DNA from: CAZSRL01 sp964609615
GTDB lineage: Bacteria; Bacillota_I; Bacilli_A; RF39; UBA660
Assembly (NCBI GenBank): GCA_964609615.1
Contig: CAZSRL010000029.1
Location: forward strand, 1 to 10,544
Direction: 5' to 3'
Length of the DNA stretch: 10,544 nt
Below, piece by piece: positions 1 to 6,258 of the stretch. The stretch's first letter is position 1. Every line of letters begins with the position of its first letter. The notes beneath the pieces are model-generated. The model worked only from the letters and a program-made list of their open reading frames with translations. It had not been told where the DNA came from and searched no databases. Both the position numbers and the translations under genes were made by a program.

Positions 1-155
1 CTTAGGAGTTGTGACCTTTAAAAAAATTCCCCAAAGAAAGTGTGGGAGGTGTAACATTACCATTTATAAGCTATGGAGGAAGCAGTTTACTTGTTAGCAT
101 GATAATAATAGGTATTATTTTAAATATAAGTAAAAATAATAAAAATGTAAACTAA
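1..155 (+). CDS. ftsW: FtsW/RodA/SpoVE-family peptidoglycan polymerase, C-terminal fragment with a frame break
   Basis: Only the last part of the gene is in the window. From base 45 to the TAA at 153-155 the frame reads GGVTLPFISYGGSSLLVS followed by a hydrophobic helix and a short basic tail, which is the signature C-terminal loop and last membrane helix of SEDS glycosyltransferases, the enzymes that polymerise lipid II at the septum or side wall. Just upstream, bases 2-16 read LGVVT, the normal preceding motif, but in a different frame; the frame used from 45 meets a TGA at 12-14. The two frames must join between about 17 and 44, a stretch rich in short homopolymers. This is either a real frameshift or an assembly error near a sequence edge. 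A position upstream of murG in a dcw cluster favours FtsW over RodA, but the fragment cannot prove it. Confidence 0.8.
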
Positions 156-168
156 ATGACTAGTATAA

Positions 169-197
169 TTGTTTAGAAATAAAGTGTATGTTATAAT
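169..197 (+). promoter_or_regulatory. Probable sigma-A promoter with extended -10
   Basis: TTGTTT at 169-174, a 17-base spacer, and TATAAT at 192-197 preceded by TG one base upstream (TGTTATAAT from 189). It lies about 30 bases before the ATG at 226. A second TATAAT at 164-169 has no good partner and is less likely. Confidence 0.6.
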
Positions 198-225
198 TTT
201 ATTATAAATAGAGGAGTGGTTTTAA

Positions 226-720
226 ATGAAGAGCGATTTTAGTAAGAAAAGAGCAAGAGGAGCAATAAATAAGAATAATTATAGCGGGGAAGGAATTATA
301 AAAATTTCAAGGGAAAAATATGAGGAACACAAGAAAAAAGCTAGGAATTTAGTAATAGCAGCCGTTATTGGTTCTGCGGTACTTTCTGGAGCAGCAACAA
401 CTGGTCTTATGTATACATTTAATGATCAAGTAACAGAATATAAAGTAGAAAAAGAATATAATGAATTAATGGTAGAAGCAATGGATAATAATTTAACTGA
501 TGAATTAATGGATCAAATAAAAAAATGTGGTAACATTTCTTATGATTCTTATTATCGTTATGCTTTTCCACAACATTGTGATGATCCAAATTGTGTAATT
601 TGCAACGAAAATGAATTAATTAGAGAAGCAGTTGAAAATAAACTATCTAAGGATAACCCAGAAGCACAGGAAATTATAAATAATTATCATGAAGGAGAAG
701 AAAATGGAATATCAAAGTAA
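226..720 (+). CDS. Small single-pass membrane protein with four cysteines outside
   Basis: I do not recognise this 164-residue protein. It has a basic, probably cytoplasmic N-terminus (residues 1-41, rich in Lys and Arg), one membrane helix at about 41-64 (an Ala/Gly-rich segment), then about 100 hydrophilic, acidic residues that should lie outside by the positive-inside rule. The outer part holds Cys101, Cys118, Cys123 and Cys126, with His117 beside the cluster; the spacing C-x4-C-x2-C could form disulfides or bind a metal. The ATG has a clear GAGGAG at 211-216, nine bases upstream. It starts a transcription unit and overlaps the next gene by 17 bases, so the two are probably co-translated. 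It sits between the ftsW-like gene and the fibre locus, so a role in envelope biology is possible but unproven. Confidence 0.75.
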   Translation: MKSDFSKKRARGAINKNNYSGEGIIKISREKYEEHKKKARNLVIAAVIGSAVLSGAATTGLMYTFNDQVTEYKVEKEYNELMVEAMDNNLTDELMDQIKKCGNISYDSYYRYAFPQHCDDPNCVICNENELIREAVENKLSKDNPEAQEIINNYHEGEENGISK

Positions 721-922
721 AGTTTTAAGTATTCAAGGGAAAGATTTTATAGTAGTTGATGAACTTGAATATGAGGGAGAAAAATATTATTATTTAACTA
801 CTGAAGATGAAGAAATTCAAATCATGAAAGAAAAAGATAATTCTATGTTTGAAACTGTAAGTGATGAAATTGAACTTGAAAAAGTAATGAATTTATTTGC
901 AAAAGTATTCTTAGAAAATTAA
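704..922 (+). CDS. DUF1292-like small acidic protein
   Basis: A 72-residue soluble protein. Its short strands and the segment YEGEKYYYLTTEDEE resemble DUF1292 proteins of Firmicutes, whose function is not known. I place the start at the ATG at 704 rather than the earlier in-frame ATG at 689, because AAGGAG at 692-697 lies six bases before 704 and nothing comparable precedes 689. The start is inside the end of the upstream membrane protein gene, so translational coupling is likely. It is followed by an AT-only palindrome that may end the transcript. The family call rests on general resemblance and needs a profile search. Confidence 0.7.
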   Translation: MEYQSKVLSIQGKDFIVVDELEYEGEKYYYLTTEDEEIQIMKEKDNSMFETVSDEIELEKVMNLFAKVFLEN

Positions 923-935
923 TAATATGTAAAAT

Positions 936-967
936 AAAAAAAATAATTATATATAATTATTTTTTTT
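936..967 (+). terminator. AT-only perfect palindrome, possible weak terminator
   Basis: Fifteen bases at 936-950 (eight A then TAATTAT) are perfectly complementary to 953-967, with AT between them, and the right arm ends in eight T. The shape is that of a bidirectional intrinsic terminator but without any G or C in the stem, so it would be weak. It lies between the DUF1292-like gene and the first TasA-like gene, and abuts the promoter at 970-978. Confidence 0.45.
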
Positions 968-969
968 AT

Positions 970-978
970 TGTTATAAT
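970..978 (+). promoter_or_regulatory. Extended -10 promoter element for the first TasA-like gene
   Basis: TGTTATAAT, the same nonamer as at 189-197. No convincing -35 hexamer is visible at the usual distance, where the palindrome lies. The ATG is at 1003, so the leader would be only about 18 bases long. Confidence 0.5.
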
Positions 979-1002
979 TATTATATTAGTAAAGTATAAA
1001 TT

Positions 1003-1551
1003 ATGAAAAAAGAGAAAGAAAAAGATAGAAAATATAAAATTTTTATTATAATTGCGTTAGTGATTTCTATTTTTGCGATAAGTGTTGGTTATGCATCATT
1101 TAGTAATTTATTAGAGGTTAATAATGATGTTTATTTAAAGGGAAAAGATTGGTTAATTAAGTTTGATAACTTAAGCAATATTAAAACAACTGGTAAAGCA
1201 ACTATTTTAACTAACCCTGTTATTACTAATAATATAATTGATACTGATATTTCATTTGAAGAAAAAGGAGATTCTATTGAATATAATTTTGATGTTGTTA
1301 ATGCTGGGAATTTACATGCTAAATTATCAGTAGCACCATCTATAAGAGGAATCCCAGCAGAAGAAGCAGATAATATAAAATATACAATAAAGTATGAAGA
1401 TGGAACTGATATTAATGAAGGAGATTTTTTAGCAACAAATACAAGTAAAAAAATTAAAGTTATTATTGAATACACTGCAAATAACATAACAGAAGAGATG
1501 CCTAGTAGAGAATTTATGATAATTACGTCTTTATTTTACATACAAGCATAA
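1003..1551 (+). CDS. TasA/camelysin-like exported protein, copy 1
   Basis: A 182-residue exported protein. It has a charged N-terminus (residues 1-12), a hydrophobic segment at 12-28, then VGYASF, the position where SipW-type signal peptides of TasA proteins are cut; the likely cut is after Ala31. The mature part is predicted all-beta, with no cysteine, and contains the motifs LKGKDWLIKF, GDSIEYNFDVVNAGN and a final hydrophobic strand FYIQA. The whole length aligns with the next gene, sharing GYA, KGxxWLxKF, GDxIxYxFDVxNxGN, DGxxI and IKxxxEY, so the two are tandem paralogues. The ATG has no strong Shine-Dalgarno and a very short predicted leader. By analogy with TasA it may be a fibre subunit released by the signal peptidase encoded downstream; the family call is by pattern, not a search. 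Confidence 0.75.
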   Translation: MKKEKEKDRKYKIFIIIALVISIFAISVGYASFSNLLEVNNDVYLKGKDWLIKFDNLSNIKTTGKATILTNPVITNNIIDTDISFEEKGDSIEYNFDVVNAGNLHAKLSVAPSIRGIPAEEADNIKYTIKYEDGTDINEGDFLATNTSKKIKVIIEYTANNITEEMPSREFMIITSLFYIQA

Positions 1552-1559
1552 ATAAATTA

Positions 1560-1588
1560 TTGAAATGTAGTTGATTAATTGATATAAA
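1560..1588 (+). promoter_or_regulatory. Strong sigma-A-like promoter for the second TasA-like gene
   Basis: TTGAAA at 1560-1565, a 17-base spacer, and TATAAA at 1583-1588 with TG at 1580-1581 (TGATATAAA). Both hexamers match consensus at five of six positions and the extended -10 is present, making this the best promoter in the window. The start codon is at 1616. Confidence 0.6.
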
Positions 1589-1615
1589 ATTATTAGATGA
1601 TATGAGGAAGAAAAA

Positions 1616-2158
1616 TTGAACAAGGATAGGAATTTTAGAATAGTTGCTATAGTTGCTTTGTGTTTAGCAGTAGCTGGTTTGTCAATTGGTTATGCAGCAT
1701 TAAATCAAACTTTAGACATTAAAAATAAAACAACTATTAAAGGAACAAAATGGTTAGTTAAATTTCAAGAAAATACTTTAAGTACACCTAATATTACTGG
1801 TAGTGTTGCTGTAGTAAATGATGCTACATTAAGTAATACAGAAGTAACAGTTGATGTTTCACTTACTAAACCTGGAGATGCTATATATTATACATTTGAT
1901 GTTAAAAATGTTGGTAATATAAAAGCTAAACTAGGAAGTGATCCAACATTACCTGATTTAACTGATGCAACAGCAAAACATGTTACATACTCATTAACAT
2001 ATGCTGATGGAAGTGAAATTAAAGCTAATGATGTTTTAGATGTTGGTGCATCAAAAACTATAAAATTATTAGTTGAATATGATTCTGATGCAACAGAAGT
2101 ACAAACATCAGATCAAGTATTAACTTTAAATGCACAGCTTTATTATGTACAGTTCTAG
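1616..2158 (+). CDS. TasA/camelysin-like exported protein, copy 2
   Basis: A 180-residue paralogue of the preceding gene. The start is TTG at 1616, supported by GAGGAAG at 1604-1610, five bases upstream; a basic N-terminus (1-8), hydrophobic core (9-23) and IGYAAL follow directly, and the likely signal peptidase cut is after Ala27. The mature part opens with LNQTLDIKNKTTIKGTKW and continues as a beta-rich domain rich in Thr, Ala, Val and Asp, without cysteine, typical of an abundant secreted structural protein. It has the strongest promoter of the window and is followed by a perfect hairpin, so I infer that it is the major, highly expressed subunit and the downstream genes are made at a lower level. 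Homology with TasA is inferred from the signal type, length, fold pattern and the linked SipW-type peptidase. Confidence 0.78.
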   Translation: MNKDRNFRIVAIVALCLAVAGLSIGYAALNQTLDIKNKTTIKGTKWLVKFQENTLSTPNITGSVAVVNDATLSNTEVTVDVSLTKPGDAIYYTFDVKNVGNIKAKLGSDPTLPDLTDATAKHVTYSLTYADGSEIKANDVLDVGASKTIKLLVEYDSDATEVQTSDQVLTLNAQLYYVQF

Positions 2159-2182
2159 TATAAAATAAAATAATGTATTATG

Positions 2183-2214
2183 AATATTGGAATAACTTTA
2201 GTTATTCCAATATT
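2183..2214 (+). terminator. Perfect 14-bp hairpin, probable attenuator before the signal peptidase gene
   Basis: AATATTGGAATAAC at 2183-2196 is perfectly complementary to 2201-2214, with loop TTTA. No clean T-run follows (next bases TAAATATAAG), so it is more likely a partial terminator or a transcript 3'-end stabiliser than a full stop. No promoter is obvious between it and sipW, which suggests read-through. Confidence 0.6.
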
Positions 2215-2244
2215 TAAATATAAGTAATAAAAAGTGGGTTATAT

Positions 2245-3372
2245 ATGAGACGTTATGATATAAAAATAATTATTGTTTTACTTCTTATGATTGCATCAGT
2301 ATTAATGCAATTTTTTGTATTTAAAATAAATAATATTTTTAACATAACATTTTTTATTCTTTCATTATTATTAATAATATTATTAGTTGGATATAGAAAA
2401 GATAAAAGTTTAAATAAAGTAGATATAGCACAAATTATAGTTATATATTCCATTATATATTTAATAGTTTTATATTTATCTGGTTTGTTTTTAGGCTTTA
2501 TAAGAACTCCATATAATAAAGAGTTATTAAGTATTTTTAAAAACATTACTCCACTTATTATAATAATTACATTAAAAGAAATATTTCGTTATACTGTATG
2601 TTCAAAAACAGATAATAAATTTACATTATCATTTCTTATAATTACATTAATTGTTTTTGATATAATCTTTGTCATAGATAGTTATGATTTGAAATCAGTT
2701 TTAGGCATTTTTGAAGTCATTACATGCATAGTTATACCATCTATAGCAAATAATATATTACTTACTTTTATAAGCAAGAAAAGTGGTTTTATACCACCTA
2801 TATTATTTGGTCTTTTTACAACTTTATATATTTTTATAATTCCTATAGTACCAGACTTAGGAATATATTTAGAGTCTATTGTTAAGTTAGTGCTTCCTGT
2901 TATATTATTTCTTAGAATTAATACTTTATTTGGAAAAAATAATTTTAGAATAGATAGAACAAAAATATTTTATAAAGTGTTTTTTACAACATTTTTAGTA
3001 GCAATATTATTATTCTTAGTAGTTTTAATATCTGGTGTATTTAGGTATTATATGATGGCTATTGGATCTAATTCAATGCATAATACAATAAATAAAGGTG
3101 ATGCTGTAATTATTAAAAAATTAAAAGAAAAAGAAATTTATAAAATTAAAAAAGGAGATATTTTAGTTTATAAACATGATTCTAAAATTATTGTTCATAG
3201 AATAGTTGAAATAAATATGCAAACAAATAATACAACATATGTGACAAAAGGGGACAATAATGATACAAAAGACAATTGGATTATAGAAAAGTATGATATA
3301 ATAGGTATAGTAGAAAATAAAATATCATATATTGGTTATCCATCTGTATGGTTAAAAGAAAAATTTAAATAG
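2245..3372 (+). CDS. sipW: SipW-type (ER/archaeal-type) signal peptidase I with N-terminal multi-helix domain
   Basis: 375 residues. The C-terminal 110 residues are an S26B signal peptidase: GSNSMHNTINKGD holds the nucleophile Ser277, KGDILVYKH is the next box, IVHRIVEI supplies His318 in place of the Lys of ordinary bacterial enzymes, and KGDNND holds Asp337. The Ser-His arrangement is that of SipW, archaeal and ER peptidases. Family members are often about 190 residues; here about 240 residues precede the last anchor helix (246-265) and form roughly six or seven hydrophobic segments between residues 5 and 225. Their role is unknown; they might recognise or hold substrates. The ATG at 2245 has only a weak AGTGGG upstream. 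The neighbours on both sides are TasA-like exported proteins, its probable substrates. The TAG stop is followed in the same frame by the DUF5305-like coding region. The symbol is by type, not proven orthology. Confidence 0.88.
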   Translation: MRRYDIKIIIVLLLMIASVLMQFFVFKINNIFNITFFILSLLLIILLVGYRKDKSLNKVDIAQIIVIYSIIYLIVLYLSGLFLGFIRTPYNKELLSIFKNITPLIIIITLKEIFRYTVCSKTDNKFTLSFLIITLIVFDIIFVIDSYDLKSVLGIFEVITCIVIPSIANNILLTFISKKSGFIPPILFGLFTTLYIFIIPIVPDLGIYLESIVKLVLPVILFLRINTLFGKNNFRIDRTKIFYKVFFTTFLVAILLFLVVLISGVFRYYMMAIGSNSMHNTINKGDAVIIKKLKEKEIYKIKKGDILVYKHDSKIIVHRIVEINMQTNNTTYVTKGDNNDTKDNWIIEKYDIIGIVENKISYIGYPSVWLKEKFK

Positions 3373-3385
3373 AAAGAGGAGTATT

Positions 3386-4101
3386 ATGAAAAAGAAGATA
3401 CTAATAAAGTTGTATATAATGAAACTTATACATTAGTAGATAAAACAATAAAGAAAAAGAATAAATCAGATATATATATACATGATAGAATTCCTATTAA
3501 TTTTAAAAAATATAATAATACAATAACAGAATTTAAAAGAAATTATGTTTTAGCTCTTGATAGTGAATTAACGGTTTATGTTAAAATAACAATTGATGGT
3601 AAAAACTTAGGAGTAAATAAAAAAATTAATGATAGACCATCTGTGAGTATTGTAGTTCCTTTATCAGAACAAACAGTTTATATGAATACTGCTAATTCTA
3701 AGTATAAAAAGAGTGATACTCTTGTAAAAATTAATAAATCAAAGAAGTATTATACATTGCATAATATTTTAATAGTTCTTTACGCTATTGATTCTATTAT
3801 GATAATAATATTAATTGTTATGTTTGTATATATGTTTCCTAAACAAAGTGAATATTCTAGAAAAATTAGAAAAATATTAAAAACATATGATAGAGCAATT
3901 GTTAAAATAAAAGTTATGCCTCCAATTAATAATTTAAAACTTATTGAAACAGAATCATTAGAAGAATTAATAGATGCTAGAGATAATTTAGAAAAACCAA
4001 TTTTATTTTATGAAAATAATCATAAAAATCAAGCTGTATTTATTGTTACAAATATAACAGAAGCATTCATATACATAATTGATGCTTACGAAGGTAAGTA
4101 A
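3386..4101 (+). CDS. DUF5305-like membrane protein with disrupted 5' end
   Basis: Protein-like sequence runs without a stop from 3373 to the TAA at 4099-4101, in the frame of the peptidase gene. It has an extracytoplasmic beta-rich part (with IHDRIPINF and VYVKITIDG), a membrane helix at about bases 3760-3838, and a basic cytoplasmic tail. This matches the layout of DUF5305 proteins, which often accompany SipW-type peptidases. No ATG, GTG or TTG exists in this frame before GTG at 3643, which lies inside the beta part and would remove its first 90 codons. The only ATG with a ribosome site (GAGGAG at 3376-3381) is at 3386, one frame off; it reads MKKKILIKLYIMKLIH and stops. That peptide looks like the expected N-terminal anchor, so a segment has probably been lost or the frame shifted. 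The gene ends three bases before the next ATG, so it is in the operon. The family name is moderately sure. Confidence 0.65.
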
Positions 4102-4104
4102 ATA

Positions 4105-6168
4105 ATGAAATTATTAGATAAATTTAAAAATGCAAAAAAATATAATAAAATAAATATTTTAATCATAGTTATATCATTAGCTATGCTTTTTTGCTTATCT
4201 ATAGGTTATTCTGTTTTACAACAATATTTAGATATTAATTCACTTGTAACTCTAAGAGCACAAAAAGATATAAGAATTACTAATTTATCAAATCCACAAT
4301 CTACTAACGGAGCATATGAACAATATAATTCTAGATATTCAGAAAATGATATAACAAATAATATTATATTACCTGAGTTAGATTCAACTATTTCCTATGA
4401 TGTTACTATTACTAATGCTGGGAATGTTCCAATGAAAATAAAAGATATAACTACAGATGTATTTAATAATGATAATGTTACTTATGTTTTGGATGGAGTT
4501 AGTAAATCAGATGTAGTAGCGGCTGGAGAACATGTTACATTTAGTGTTACTTTTAAATATAAGTCTACTGTTACAACACTACCAAGTAATACAAGTTTAG
4601 GATCGGTTATATCATTTGAATTTGAAGAATATATAACAGATCCTACACTATCATATATAACTGGTGCTACACTTAATTTAGAAGGAGTTAATCCTCCTGT
4701 AGATAGTAAATGGCAAGATTTAGAAAATAGTAAAGATTTAACACTAACAAGTGTTACACATGATTCAGGGCATAGTTATTATACTTTTGGATCTAATAGT
4801 GTTGGTAATTTAGGAGAAACTATAATTAATAGAACTGGAGATTTTACATTAGAAGCATTAATAAAAACACCTGCTACTTTTTCAACAACAGAAGACCAAG
4901 CAATTCTTTCTCAAGTAAATCAAAGTTCAAATGATAATGGAAGATTTAAATTGAATTTTAGAGTAACAAATAATAATGCTGTATTACAAATATTTGTAAA
5001 TCAAACATCTAATAATACACCTGGGAACTTTATATTTGCTTCAGTCGCAGCTGATACAAATTATTTAATACAAGTTGTTAGAAAAGATGGTAATTTAAAA
5101 TTATATGTAAATGGAATATTAGTTTCAACTGAAACCTTTGATGTAACAAATTATATATCTCAAACAAATTTAAAATTAGGACAATGGAACACTTCAAGTA
5201 AACAACAATATACTGGAAAAATATATGCTGTTAGATATTATCCAACTGCTCTTGATGATGATGATATGCTAAATAATTATCAAGTGGATCAAGATGTATA
5301 TTTATCTGATACTAGAACTTTGAAACAATTTGCTATAGAAACATCTTTTGTAGCAACTGGAAATGGACTTTATTCAGATACAAACTCTGGTTATAGATAT
5401 AGAGGAACGACTGTAAATAATTATTTGAAATTTGTAGGAGATACTGACATTTATAGAATAATTAATTTTGAAAATGATGGAACAATGAAAATATTAAATA
5501 CATCAAAAAACTATAATATTGCTTATGATGAAAGTGGTAATAGAGATCCAGTTACATCAAAATACTGTGTTAATGCAGCATCAAACCCAGAAGGTGAAAC
5601 AGATTTTTATGGCTGTAATTATTTTAATACTACAGATTCTGTTACTGGTGGAAGTGATGATAATGTAAGTGAGTTTGCGTCTATAAAAGATTATATTAAT
5701 GGAGAATTTTATAATAGTCTTCCAAATAATATTAAAAGCAAAGTATTAACACATAAATTCTATACAGGCAGACTAGGAACAGGTTTTAATATATCAAATA
5801 TTGAAGGATACATAGATGATGATGATTGGACTGGTAAGGTAGGATTAATAAACGCAAAAGACTTATTCTATTCAATAACAGGTTCATATAATGTAAGTGA
5901 TTCCTATAATGGTAAAAGTTATTTAGTATCCCTTACAACATCAAATACACTAATATGGACAATGACACCATCTGATTCAAACACACATGATGTTCTTACA
6001 ATTAGTAGAGGAACAGGAGTAAGTAAAAGAAGATCAAGTCGTACATACCAAATGAATGGTACAGTAAGAATGTTATTCTATGTATATCCAGCGTTTTACA
6101 TTAGAAACGACTATTCATTTAGTGGAAGCGGTTCACAAGAAGATCCATTTATTATAAAAGAAGAATAA
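4105..6168 (+). CDS. Large exported protein: TasA-like N-terminus, LamG-like domain, C-terminal surface domain
   Basis: 687 residues. Residues 17-33 are a hydrophobic signal segment ending in IGYSVLQQYLDIN, the same motif as in the two small TasA-like proteins, so the same peptidase probably cuts after Ser36. Residues 55-180 form a beta domain with SYDVTITNAGNVPMKI, matching their GDxIxYxFDVxNxGN region. Residues 186-395 look like a LamG/concanavalin-type beta sandwich (TGDFTLEALIKTP, LKLYVNGILV, GKIYAVRYYPTAL). Residues 415-687 resemble the C-terminal domain (DUF6273-like) repeated on many gut Firmicutes surface proteins, with YRIINFENDGTMKIL, LIWTMTP, VYPAFYIRND and a final GSGSQEDPFII; it has two cysteines (488, 504). 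There is no LPXTG motif or C-terminal anchor. It starts three bases after the DUF5305-like gene and is followed by a terminator. I infer an adhesive or tip subunit of the fibre; its ligand is unknown. Confidence 0.8.
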   Translation: MKLLDKFKNAKKYNKINILIIVISLAMLFCLSIGYSVLQQYLDINSLVTLRAQKDIRITNLSNPQSTNGAYEQYNSRYSENDITNNIILPELDSTISYDVTITNAGNVPMKIKDITTDVFNNDNVTYVLDGVSKSDVVAAGEHVTFSVTFKYKSTVTTLPSNTSLGSVISFEFEEYITDPTLSYITGATLNLEGVNPPVDSKWQDLENSKDLTLTSVTHDSGHSYYTFGSNSVGNLGETIINRTGDFTLEALIKTPATFSTTEDQAILSQVNQSSNDNGRFKLNFRVTNNNAVLQIFVNQTSNNTPGNFIFASVAADTNYLIQVVRKDGNLKLYVNGILVSTETFDVTNYISQTNLKLGQWNTSSKQQYTGKIYAVRYYPTALDDDDMLNNYQVDQDVYLSDTRTLKQFAIETSFVATGNGLYSDTNSGYRYRGTTVNNYLKFVGDTDIYRIINFENDGTMKILNTSKNYNIAYDESGNRDPVTSKYCVNAASNPEGETDFYGCNYFNTTDSVTGGSDDNVSEFASIKDYINGEFYNSLPNNIKSKVLTHKFYTGRLGTGFNISNIEGYIDDDDWTGKVGLINAKDLFYSITGSYNVSDSYNGKSYLVSLTTSNTLIWTMTPSDSNTHDVLTISRGTGVSKRRSSRTYQMNGTVRMLFYVYPAFYIRNDYSFSGSGSQEDPFIIKEE

Positions 6169-6195
6169 ATTATATAATACCAAATAATGTAAAAG

Positions 6196-6230
6196 AAAGT
6201 AGAATATTATTTATAAATATCTACTTTTTT
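6196..6230 (+). terminator. Intrinsic terminator ending the fibre locus
   Basis: AAAGTAGA at 6196-6203 pairs with TCTACTTT at 6220-6227; with one bulged A the stem extends inward by four A-T pairs, and the T-run 6225-6230 follows. It separates the exported-protein operon from murG. Confidence 0.65.
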
Positions 6231-6238
6231 GATATAAT
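6230..6238 (+). promoter_or_regulatory. Extended -10 promoter element for murG
   Basis: TGATATAAT with a consensus -10 at 6233-6238, directly behind the terminator T-run and 20 bases before the murG ATG. No good -35 is seen. It gives murG transcription independent of the upstream locus. Confidence 0.55.
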
Positions 6239-6258
6239 TTTATTAGGATGTGGTATAA

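Noticed and set aside
1131..1487. Reverse-strand open frame opposite the first TasA-like gene
   Set aside because: It is antisense to a clear coding gene with paralogue support, has no ribosome site and reads as low-complexity hydrophobic sequence.
2253..2546. Reverse-strand open frame opposite the signal peptidase N-terminus
   Set aside because: It is a shadow of an AT-rich membrane-helix region on the other strand; no motif or start signal.
3370..3372. TAG as a sense codon fusing the peptidase to the DUF5305-like region
   Set aside because: TAG ends three other genes here in the normal way, and a ribosome site with ATG follows at once, so a separate gene with a damaged start is simpler; read-through is kept only as an alternative.
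3643..4101. GTG at 3643 as the true start of the DUF5305-like gene
   Set aside because: It lies in the middle of a beta-rich outer domain that reads well for 90 codons upstream, and no ribosome site precedes it.
4186..4215. Lipoprotein signal at Cys30 of the large LamG protein
   Set aside because: The residues before the Cys are M-L-F, not a lipobox with a small residue at -1, and the SipW-type GYS motif follows.
5250..5835. GATGAT repeats as a microsatellite
   Set aside because: Each is only three or four units, in frame and encodes short Asp runs; too short for a phase-variable repeat.
6100..6168. LPXTG-type sortase anchor at the end of the large protein
   Set aside because: The C-terminus is GSGSQEDPFIIKEE with no LPXTG, hydrophobic stretch or basic tail, and no sortase gene is present.
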